Shown here one piece after another: positions 1 to 6,131 of a stretch of 6,131 nt of DNA. A program made the translations under genes and the position numbers. How positions within the stretch are numbered: position 1 is the first letter of the stretch; each line of letters starts with the position of its first letter. The DNA is from an uncultured Lysobacteraceae bacterium (lineage in GTDB: Bacteria > Pseudomonadota > Gammaproteobacteria > Xanthomonadales > Xanthomonadaceae), in the NCBI GenBank assembly GCA_946482565.1, contig CAMLSB010000116.1, forward strand, positions 1 to 6,131, given 5' to 3'. Below the pieces are notes generated by a model that saw only the letters and a program-made list of their open reading frames with translations, had not been told where the DNA came from and did not search any database.

Positions 1-665
1 AGGACTACGGCATCGACCCGAAGCTGATCGGGCGCCTCGCCCGCGAGGTCATGGAAGCGCGCGACGCCGGCGCCGAGGTTGCGCTGGTGATCGGCGGCGG
101 CAACATCTTCCGCGGCGCCGGCCTGGCCGCCGGCGGCATGGACCGGGTGACCGGCGACCAGATGGGCATGCTCGCCACCGTGATCAACGCGCTGGCGATG
201 CAGGACGCGCTGGAGAAGCTCGGCGCGAAGGCGCGGGTGATGAGCGCGCTCAAGATCAACGACGTGTGCGAGGACTACATCCGCCGCCGCGCGATCCGCC
301 ATCTCGAGAAGGGCCGGCTGGTGATCTTCGCCGCGGGCACCGGCAACCCGTTCTTCACCACCGATTCGGGCGCCGCGCTGCGCGCGATCGAGATCGGCGC
401 CGACCTGCTGCTGAAGGCGACCAAGGTCGACGGCGTGTACGACAAGGATCCGAAGAAGCACCCGGACGCGAAGCGCTATTCGAAGCTGACCTACGACGAG
501 GTGCTGGCGCGCGACCTGCAGGTGATGGACACCGCCGCGTTCGCGCTGGCCCGCGACAGCGACCTGCCGCTGCGCGTGTTCGACATGTCCCAGCCGGGCA
601 CCCTGTTGCGCATCCTGCGCGGCGAGGACATCGGTACCCTCGTGAGCGGGCGCTCCGCGCAATAG
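1..665 (+). CDS. pyrH: UMP kinase PyrH, 5'-truncated by the window edge
   Basis: Uridylate kinase of the amino-acid-kinase fold, which phosphorylates UMP to UDP with ATP in pyrimidine nucleotide synthesis; cytosolic and hexameric in the family. The reading frame is open from base 3 (220 complete codons) to the TAG at 663-665. The visible start DYGIDPK aligns with about residue 26 of the 241-residue E. coli enzyme, so roughly 25 residues are missing, including the KLSGEAL phosphate-binding strand. Visible family motifs in order: [10 protein letters not shown], a [10 protein letters not shown] segment, [27 protein letters not shown], and [12 protein letters not shown] near the C-terminus. An internal ATG at 51 is not the real start, because homology continues upstream of it. 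Upstream neighbours would be expected to be rpsB and tsf. Identity is very secure. Confidence 0.97.
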   Translation, partial: DYGIDPKLIGRLAREVMEARDAGAEVALVIGGGNIFRGAGLAAGGMDRVTGDQMGMLATVINALAMQDALEKLGAKARVMSALKINDVCEDYIRRRAIRHLEKGRLVIFAAGTGNPFFTTDSGAALRAIEIGADLLLKATKVDGVYDKDPKKHPDAKRYSKLTYDEVLARDLQVMDTAAFALARDSDLPLRVFDMSQPGTLLRILRGEDIGTLVSGRSAQ

Positions 666-668
666 TGT

Positions 669-682
669 CCGCGCCGGCGCGG
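669..682. repeat. Perfect 14-bp palindrome in the pyrH-transporter gap
   Basis: CCGCGCCGGCGCGG reads the same on both strands and sits 3 bases after the pyrH stop and 15 bases before the transporter ATG. As RNA it could fold as a 5-bp stem with a 4-base loop. No T-tract follows, so it is a poor intrinsic terminator. It could be an operator for the transporter gene or simply chance in very GC-rich DNA. Function is unknown. Confidence 0.4.
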
Positions 683-697
683 CGCGAGAATCCCGCC

Positions 698-1633
698 ATG
701 CAAGGCCACCACGACCCCCACCACGCCCACGGGACCGGCGCCGGCAGCGCGACGCGCGCGTTCGCCATCGTCACGCTCGCCAACCTCGCCTACACGCTGG
801 TCGAGGCCGGTTACGGCTTCTCGACCGATTCGCTGGCGCTGTTGTCGGACGCGCTGCACAACCTCGGCGACGTGCTCGGCCTCGGCCTGGCCTGGGGCGC
901 CGCGGTCATCGCGCGGCGCGCGCCCACCGATCGCCACACCTACGGCTGGCGCCGCGCGACGCTGCTGTCGCCGCTCGCGAACGCGGTGCTGCTGGTGGGC
1001 TTCGCCGGCGCGCTGTCGTGGGAGGCGTTGCGCCGCTTCGGCGCGCCGCCGCAGGTGCCGGCGATGCCCGTCATCGTCGTCGCCGCGATCGGCATCGCGG
1101 TGAACCTGGGCGGCGCATGGTTGCTGCGCGACGGCCACGGCCACAGCCACGCGCACGACCTCAACCGGCGCGGCGCCTTCCTGCACCTGCTCGCCGACGC
1201 GGGCGTCTCGCTGGCGGCGGTGCTGGCGGGCGTCGGCATGCTCCGCTTCGGATGGCGCTGGCTGGATCCGGCCACCGGCCTGCTGGTCGGCGTGGTGGTC
1301 GCGATCGGCGCGTTCGGGCTGCTGCGCGACGCCTTCAACGCGGCGATGGATGCGGTGCCTTCGCGCCTGGACCAGGCGCGCGTCCGCGACTGGCTGCTCG
1401 CCCAGGACGGCGTCCGCGCGGTCCATCACCTCCACATCTGGTCGCTGGGTGCGGGCGAGATCGCCATGACCGCGCACCTCGTGCGGGCAACGGGCGAGGA
1501 CCACGACGCCTTCCTCGACCGCGTGCACCACGCGCTGGACCACGAATTCGGCATCAACCACCCGACCCTGCAGGTGGAATTCGGCTCCGACTGCGGCCAC
1601 GACCGGCACGACCGGGCGCCGCACGCGCACTGA
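698..1633 (+). CDS. Cation diffusion facilitator (CzcD/ZitB-like metal efflux transporter)
   Basis: Inner-membrane CDF antiporter of 311 residues, a usual family length, expected to export Zn2+ and perhaps Co2+ or Cd2+ in exchange for protons. Six hydrophobic segments lie near residues 22-41, 46-66, 89-107, 125-143, 160-182 and 193-209. The transport-site pairs are H54xxxD58 in helix 2 and H163xxxD167 in helix 5; His plus Asp at both places is typical of the zinc-type CDFs. The cytoplasmic loop before helix 5 is His-rich (H147, H149, H151, H153). A W-L-D-P turn (188-191) precedes helix 6. The C-terminal domain from about 222 carries VHHLHIW (242-248), and both ends of the protein are His-rich. 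ATG 698 is chosen because the His-rich leader starts there; the ribosome site is weak (GAGA at 686-689). The gene is not part of the canonical cluster. It lies 32 bases after pyrH with no convincing terminator, so read-through transcription is likely. The exact metal cannot be read from sequence. Confidence 0.93.
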   Translation: MQGHHDPHHAHGTGAGSATRAFAIVTLANLAYTLVEAGYGFSTDSLALLSDALHNLGDVLGLGLAWGAAVIARRAPTDRHTYGWRRATLLSPLANAVLLVGFAGALSWEALRRFGAPPQVPAMPVIVVAAIGIAVNLGGAWLLRDGHGHSHAHDLNRRGAFLHLLADAGVSLAAVLAGVGMLRFGWRWLDPATGLLVGVVVAIGAFGLLRDAFNAAMDAVPSRLDQARVRDWLLAQDGVRAVHHLHIWSLGAGEIAMTAHLVRATGEDHDAFLDRVHHALDHEFGINHPTLQVEFGSDCGHDRHDRAPHAH

Positions 1634-1661
1634 GGGCGTGCGCCGCGGGACCCGCCGCGCG

Positions 1662-1686
1662 GGGCCGCGGGCCGCAGCCGCGGCCC
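1662..1686 (+). terminator. GC hairpin after the transporter gene, possible terminator
   Basis: GGGCCGCGG (1662-1670) pairs perfectly with CCGCGGCCC (1678-1686), giving a 9-bp all-GC stem with a 7-base loop, 28 bases past the transporter stop. Only TT follows the stem (1687-1688) before CGC, so a classical U-tract is missing and termination would be inefficient or assisted. The structure also covers the place where the -35 element of the frr promoter should lie, so it may instead be a regulatory dyad. Confidence 0.45.
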
Positions 1687-1691
1687 TTCGC

Positions 1692-1697
1692 TATACT
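1692..1697 (+). promoter_or_regulatory. Probable -10 box of an frr promoter
   Basis: TATACT differs from the sigma-70 consensus TATAAT at one position and stands out in GC-rich DNA. It lies 32 bases upstream of the frr ATG, so transcription would start near 1703-1705 with a leader of about 25 bases. No good -35 is visible: the hexamer 17 bases upstream (1669-1674) is GGGCCG, and there is no extended TGn. The promoter would drive frr and the coupled genes behind it. Confidence 0.5.
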
Positions 1698-1719
1698 CCC
1701 GAGGCTAAGTTGCAGGCCC

Positions 1720-1723
1720 GGAG
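1720..1723 (+). promoter_or_regulatory. Ribosome binding site of frr
   Basis: GGAG ends 6 bases before ATG 1730, a normal Shine-Dalgarno spacing. It fixes the frr start, which also gives exactly the length of the E. coli protein. Confidence 0.7.
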
Positions 1724-1729
1724 CCCCCA

Positions 1730-2287
1730 ATGATCAACGACATCCACAAGGACGCCCAGGCCCGCATGGCCAAGAGCATCGACGCCCTGCGCCACACGCT
1801 GGTCAAGGTCCGGACGGGCCGCGCCTCGACCGCGCTGGTCGAGCACATCAAGGTCAATTACTACGGTTCCGACGTGCCGCTGTCGCAGGTCGCCAGCGTG
1901 GCCGTCGCCGATGCGCGCTCGCTGGTCATCACCCCGTGGGAGAAGCAGATCGTGGGCGCGGTCGAGAAGGCGATCCTGGGGTCCGACCTCGGCCTGACCC
2001 CGAACACCGCCGGCACCGTGATCCGCCTCAACCTGCCCGCCCTCACCGAGGAGCGCCGCAAGGAACTGTCGAAGGTCGTGCACGGCGAAGGCGAGGACAC
2101 CAAGGTCGCCATCCGCAACATCCGCCGCGACGCCAACCAGCAGGTCAAGGAATTGCTGAAGGACAAGCAGGCGACCGAGGACGAGGTTTCGCGCAGCGAG
2201 GCCGACATCCAGAAGATGACCGACAAGGCCATCAAGGACGTGGACGACGTGGTCAAGGGCAAGGAACAGGAGTTGATGGCGGTCTGA
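1730..2287 (+). CDS. frr: Ribosome recycling factor Frr (RRF)
   Basis: Cytosolic factor that, with EF-G, splits the post-termination ribosome so that the subunits can be reused; essential in most bacteria. The product has 185 residues, identical in length to E. coli RRF, from an ATG with a clear GGAG. Visible family features: an N-terminal helix with RMAKSIDALRHTL, the VRTGRAS segment at about 27-33, the central small domain with ITPWEKQ, then TPNTAGTVIRLNLPALTEERR, and the third helix with NIRRDAN, where R132 matches the functionally important Arg132 of E. coli. The C-terminal helix is rich in Lys, Glu and Asp, as expected for the three-helix bundle. The TGA stop overlaps the uppS start by one base (TGATG at 2285-2289), which indicates translational coupling. 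A likely promoter lies just upstream. Identity is certain. Confidence 0.98.
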   Translation: MINDIHKDAQARMAKSIDALRHTLVKVRTGRASTALVEHIKVNYYGSDVPLSQVASVAVADARSLVITPWEKQIVGAVEKAILGSDLGLTPNTAGTVIRLNLPALTEERRKELSKVVHGEGEDTKVAIRNIRRDANQQVKELLKDKQATEDEVSRSEADIQKMTDKAIKDVDDVVKGKEQELMAV

Positions 2288-3044
2288 TGCCGCCCGTCGA
2301 CGCGCTCGCGAAGGTTCCGCGCCACCTCGCCGTCATCATGGACGGCAACGGGCGCTGGGCGCAGCAGCGCCACCGTCCCCGCGCCATCGGCCATCGCGCC
2401 GGCGCGCGCGCGGTCAACCTCTGCATCGACTTCTGCCTCGACAAGGGCATCGCCGCGCTCACCCTGTTCGCGTTCTCGAGCGAGAACTGGGGGCGGCCGG
2501 CCGACGAGGTCGGCGCGCTGATGAAGCTCTTCATGAACGCGCTGGACCGCGAAGTCGACGAGTTGCAGCGCCGCGGCGTGCGCATCCGTTTCATCGGCGA
2601 GCGCGGCCGCTTCGCCGATGCGATCCGGGCGCGCATGGACGAGGCCGAAGCGCGCACTGCCGGCAACGACCGGCTCGCGCTCAACATCGCCGCGAGCTAC
2701 GGCGGGCGCCAGGACATCGCCGCTGCCGCGCGCAGCCTGGCCGAAGACGTGGCCGCGGGCCGGCTGCAGCCCGGGGACATCGACGAGGCCCTGTTCGACA
2801 GCCGCACCGCCCTCGCCGGCCTGCCGCCGCCCGACCTGTTCATCCGTACCGGCGGCGACCATCGGGTCAGCAACTTCCTGCTCTGGCAGCTGGCCTACAC
2901 CGAGCTCTGGTTCACCGAGACGTTGTGGCCGGCGCTGGATGCCGCCACACTGCAGCGCGCCCTGGACGATTTCGCCAGCCGCGAACGCCGCTTCGGCCTC
3001 ACCGGCGCCCAGGTCGCGGGCGCGCACAACGGGATGACCCCCGC

Positions 3045-3048
<4 letters not shown>
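2287..3048 (+). CDS. uppS: Undecaprenyl diphosphate synthase (cis-prenyltransferase)
   Basis: Adds eight isopentenyl units in cis to farnesyl diphosphate, giving the C55 lipid carrier for peptidoglycan and O-antigen; a peripheral inner-membrane enzyme, also called IspU. The product has 253 residues, as in E. coli. Key residues all align with a shift of 7: the catalytic motif HLAVIMDGNGRWA (13-25) with D19, H36, the FSSENWGRP block with S64, E66, N67 and R70, then R187, R193, S195 and Mg-binding E206. One conservative change is visible: RTGGD, with D191 where E. coli has RTGGE with Glu198. The start ATG overlaps the frr stop by one base; the stop overlaps the cdsA start (ATGA at 3045-3048). 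Its substrate derives from the pathway begun by dxr two genes later, so the cluster joins precursor supply and carrier synthesis. Identity is certain. Confidence 0.98.
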
Positions 3049-3881
<833 letters not shown>

Positions 3882-3882
3882 G

Positions 3883-5091
3883 GTGGACGTCGACGCAGGC
3901 ATCCGCAAGGTCGCCGTCCTCGGCGCGACCGGCTCGATCGGCACGTCCACGCTCGACGTGGTCGCGCGCCATCCACGACGGCTGCGCGCGACGGTGCTCG
4001 CCGCGGGCAGCCGCGTCGACGCGCTGCTCGCGCTGTGCCGCACGCACAAGCCGCTGCACGCGGTGATCGGCGACGAAGCGCTCTATCCCGCCTTGCGCGA
4101 CGGCCTGCGCGACGCCGGCCTCGACACGCAGGCGCACGCCGGCCACGCCGCGCTCGACGCGCTGGTGTCGGGCGACGATTGCGACACCGTGGTCGCCGCC
4201 ATCGTGGGCGCCGCCGGCCTGCCGTCGACGCTCGCCGCCGCGCGCGCCGGCAAGCGCCTGCTGCTCGCCAACAAGGAATCGCTGGTGCTCGCCGGCGAAC
4301 TGCTGGTCGACGCGGCGCGCGCGGCCGGCGCGCTAGTGGTGCCGGTCGACAGCGAACACAACGCGATCTTCCAGTGCCTTGGAGCGGGGAACAGGGAACA
4401 GGGAACAGGGAACGCGGACGTGGCGCGCATCGTGTTGACCGCGTCCGGGGGGCCGTTCCGCGGATGGAACCGTGGGCAGCTGGGCGGCGTGACGCCGGCG
4501 CAGGCGGTGGCGCATCCGAAATGGTCGATGGGGCCGAAGATCTCGGTGGACTCGGCCACGCTCATGAACAAGGGCCTGGAAGTCATCGAGGCGCACCACC
4601 TGTTCGGCCTGCCGGGCGATCGCATCGACGTGCTCGTGCATCCGCAGAGCCTCGTGCATTCGCTGGTGGAATTCACCGACGGTTCGACGCTCGCGCAACT
4701 GGGCCTGCCCGACATGCGCACCGCGCTCGCCGTCGGCCTGGGCTGGCCGGAGCGCATCGCCTCGGGCGTCGCGGGACTCGACCTGCTCGCGCACGGCCGC
4801 CTCGATTTCGAAGCGCCGGACGTCGACGCGTTCCCCTGCCTGCGCCTGGCCTACGCCGCGCTGCAGGCGGGCGGTACCGCGCCGGCGGTGCTCAACGCCG
4901 CGAACGAAGTCGCGGTGTCATCCTTCCTGCAGGGCCGCATCGGCTTCCTGTCCATTCCCGCACTGGTCGAGGATTGCCTCGCCACGCTGCCTGCGGCGCC
5001 CGCCGCGTCGCTGGACGCGCTGCTCGCCGCCGACGCCGCCGCCCGCGCGCTGGCCGGCGCACGCATCGCCACGAGTGCCTATTCCGCATGA
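3883..5091 (+). CDS. dxr: 1-deoxy-D-xylulose 5-phosphate reductoisomerase (IspC)
   Basis: First committed enzyme of the MEP isoprenoid pathway: rearranges and reduces DXP to 2-C-methylerythritol 4-phosphate with NADPH and a divalent metal; cytosolic, the target of fosmidomycin. The product has 402 residues (E. coli 398). Domains in order: the NADPH Rossmann motif [13 protein letters not shown] (14-26), the LLANKESL segment with K131, metal ligands D156 and E158 in [10 protein letters not shown]188 in TASGGPFR, H211 in HPKW, and N229, K230 and E233 in the MNKGLE block. These match the E. coli active site. GTG 3883 is taken as start because only one base separates it from the cdsA stop and the Rossmann motif follows at the usual distance; the ribosome site is poor, so coupling to cdsA is likely. 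The oddity is residues 169-178 ([10 protein letters not shown]), encoded by a G-rich heptamer repeat within a naturally variable loop. The enzyme should still be functional. Confidence 0.97.
   Translation: MDVDAGIRKVAVLGATGSIGTSTLDVVARHPRRLRATVLAAGSRVDALLALCRTHKPLHAVIGDEALYPALRDGLRDAGLDTQAHAGHAALDALVSGDDCDTVVAAIVGAAGLPSTLAAARAGKRLLLANKESLVLAGELLVDAARAAGALVVPVDSEHNAIFQCLGAGNREQGTGNADVARIVLTASGGPFRGWNRGQLGGVTPAQAVAHPKWSMGPKISVDSATLMNKGLEVIEAHHLFGLPGDRIDVLVHPQSLVHSLVEFTDGSTLAQLGLPDMRTALAVGLGWPERIASGVAGLDLLAHGRLDFEAPDVDAFPCLRLAYAALQAGGTAPAVLNAANEVAVSSFLQGRIGFLSIPALVEDCLATLPAAPAASLDALLAADAAARALAGARIATSAYSA
4387..4413 (+). repeat. Tandem heptamer GGGAACA inside dxr, G-quadruplex motif
   Basis: Three exact GGGAACA units (4387-4393, 4394-4400, 4401-4407) are followed by a six-base partial unit GGGAAC (4408-4413). 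Four runs of three or more G are separated by identical four-base AACA loops, the textbook quadruplex pattern, on the dxr coding strand and therefore also in the mRNA. The array is translated in frame as residues 169-177, with the next codon (GCG) giving A178. No other copy was seen in the window. From memory, period-7 quadruplex-forming GGGNATC repeats have been reported as enriched in Xanthomonas; this unit resembles that class but is not identical. Confidence 0.9.
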
Positions 5092-6131
5092 GCGCCATGA
5101 GCAGCTTCCTCGGTTCCGTGTGGTGGATGATCGTCAGCCTCGGCGTGCTGGTGACTTTCCACGAATTCGGCCACTACTGGGTCGCGCGCCGCTGCGGCGT
5201 GCGCGTGCTGCGCTTCTCCGTGGGCTTCGGCAAGCCGCTGTGGATGCGCCGCGGCCGCGACGGCACCGAATACGCGATCGCCGCGATCCCGCTCGGCGGC
5301 TACGTGCGCATGCTCGACGAGCGCGAAGGCGACGTGCCGCCGGAACAGGCGGCCGAGGCGTTCAACAACAAATCCGTGGGCAAGCGCATCGCGATCGTCG
5401 CCGCGGGGCCGATCGCCAACCTGCTGCTGTGCGTCGCGCTGCTGTGGGGCATGTTCGTGATCGGCCGCCCCGATTTCCAGCCGGTGGTCGGACAGGCGCA
5501 GGGCCTGTCGGCGCAGGCCGGGCTGGCGCGCGGGGACACGCTGCTGTCGGTGGACGGCCGCGAGACGCCGACCTGGACCGAGGCCGCGATGGCGGTGGCC
5601 AATGCCGCGATGGACCGCCGCGACATCGCGGTGCACGTGCGCACCGCGGACGGCGCACTCGCCGACCGGCGCCTGCCGCTGTCGCGCCTGCCAGCCGGCG
5701 GCGACCAGGGCGAGGCGATGCGGGCCATCGGCCTGGTCCCGCGCTTCCAGCTGCTGCCCGCGGTCGTCGGCAGCGTCGAGCCGGGGTCCGCCGCCTGGGG
5801 CGTGCTTGCCGAAGGCGACCGGATCACCGCCATCGACGGCATGCCGGTGCAGACCCACGACCAGGTCAGCCCGCTGGTCCAGGCCATCGGCGGCCGCACC
5901 GCCATGGTCGAGGTCGACCGCGAGGGGCAGCGGCTGGCGCTCGAAATCACCCCGCGCCGCCTCAAGGATCCGCGCGACCCGAAAGCGGGCAGCTACTGGG
6001 CCCTGGGAATCCTTCCGGCCTCGGCCCCGCTGCCGCCCTACGACGCGACGCTGCGCGAGCCGCCGCTGGCCGCCGTTCCGGCCGCACTGCGCGAAACCTG
6101 GAAGCTGGGCAGGGATTCGGTGGGCATGATC
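5088..6131 (+). CDS. rseP: RseP site-2 zinc metalloprotease, 3'-truncated by the window edge
   Basis: Inner-membrane intramembrane protease that makes the second cut in anti-sigma factor RseA, releasing sigma-E in envelope stress, and that clears signal-peptide remnants. The frame is open to the last base: 348 codons of an expected ~450. Visible in order: first membrane helix (about 7-29) carrying the zinc site H25-E26-F-G-H29; the [10 protein letters not shown] segment; [12 protein letters not shown] (67-78), the membrane-associated loop; FNNKSVGKR and the second helix (about 101-125); PDZ-N from about 131 and PDZ-C from about 222 with GD-R-I-T-A-I-D-G. The third and fourth helices and the LDG motif with the remaining zinc ligand lie beyond the edge. 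Two in-frame starts compete: ATG 5088 overlaps the dxr stop (ATGA), while ATG 5097 would put HExxH at 22-26 exactly as in E. coli. Neither has a clear ribosome site. The next gene would be expected to be bamA. Confidence 0.96.
   Translation, partial: MSAMSSFLGSVWWMIVSLGVLVTFHEFGHYWVARRCGVRVLRFSVGFGKPLWMRRGRDGTEYAIAAIPLGGYVRMLDEREGDVPPEQAAEAFNNKSVGKRIAIVAAGPIANLLLCVALLWGMFVIGRPDFQPVVGQAQGLSAQAGLARGDTLLSVDGRETPTWTEAAMAVANAAMDRRDIAVHVRTADGALADRRLPLSRLPAGGDQGEAMRAIGLVPRFQLLPAVVGSVEPGSAAWGVLAEGDRITAIDGMPVQTHDQVSPLVQAIGGRTAMVEVDREGQRLALEITPRRLKDPRDPKAGSYWALGILPASAPLPPYDATLREPPLAAVPAALRETWKLGRDSVGMI

Noticed and set aside
266..697. N-terminal extension of the transporter frame back to 266
   Set aside because: This part lies inside pyrH in another frame and reads as Arg/Pro/Ala-rich noise; the real start with the His-rich leader is ATG 698.
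491..1630. Long minus-strand open frame opposite the transporter
   Set aside because: Low-complexity Arg/Ala/Val-rich translation antisense to a clearly conserved gene; a codon-bias shadow.
1861..3027. 388-codon minus-strand open frame opposite frr and uppS
   Set aside because: Lies opposite two conserved genes and shows no recognisable motif.
5079..5858. Minus-strand open frame opposite rseP
   Set aside because: Antisense to a conserved protease with intact HExxH and PDZ domains; no motif of its own.
5602..6129. Plus-strand open frame overlapping rseP
   Set aside because: Out of frame with rseP, Arg/Ser/Pro-rich; the rseP frame reads conserved sequence throughout this stretch.

Overview
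The window is a GC-rich (about 70% by eye) stretch of a gammaproteobacterial core chromosome, all coding on the + strand. The order pyrH - (metal transporter) - frr - uppS - cdsA - dxr - rseP is the classic rpsB-tsf-pyrH-frr-uppS-cdsA-dxr-rseP-bamA cluster, which joins translation, pyrimidine supply, isoprenoid and lipid-carrier synthesis, and envelope quality control. High GC, short intergenic gaps, a TATACT-type -10 box and a period-7 G-rich repeat together suggest Xanthomonadaceae (Lysobacter/Luteimonas/Xanthomonas relatives). This placement is an inference, not a proven assignment.

Layout. Positions 1-665 hold the last ~90% of pyrH (UMP kinase), cut by the left edge. A 32-base gap with a perfect 14-bp palindrome follows. 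Positions 698-1633 encode a cation diffusion facilitator (Zn/Co-type efflux pump) that is not part of the canonical cluster. The 96-base gap 1634-1729 carries a perfect 9-bp-stem hairpin followed directly by a good -10 hexamer and the frr ribosome binding site. From frr onwards the genes are tightly coupled: frr/uppS share one base, uppS/cdsA overlap by ATGA, cdsA/dxr are one base apart, and dxr/rseP overlap by ATGA. rseP runs off the right edge.

How the genes work together: PyrH makes UDP, and Frr recycles ribosomes. Dxr commits carbon to the MEP isoprenoid pathway, which supplies the isopentenyl diphosphate and farnesyl diphosphate that UppS uses to make undecaprenyl diphosphate, the cell wall and O-antigen carrier. 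CdsA makes CDP-diacylglycerol for phospholipids. RseP is the site-2 protease of the envelope stress response. Every housekeeping protein keeps its key catalytic residues where visible.

The most unusual signal is inside dxr: a tandem heptamer (GGGAACA x3 plus a partial fourth unit) at 4387-4413. It is translated in frame in a variable loop between the metal-binding Asp/Glu pair and the substrate-binding Ser. It has a canonical G-quadruplex pattern on the coding strand, uses codons rare in the rest of the gene, and is open in all six frames. The second point of interest is the transporter inserted between pyrH and frr. I see no novel multi-gene system, RNA gene, CRISPR array or transposase in the window.
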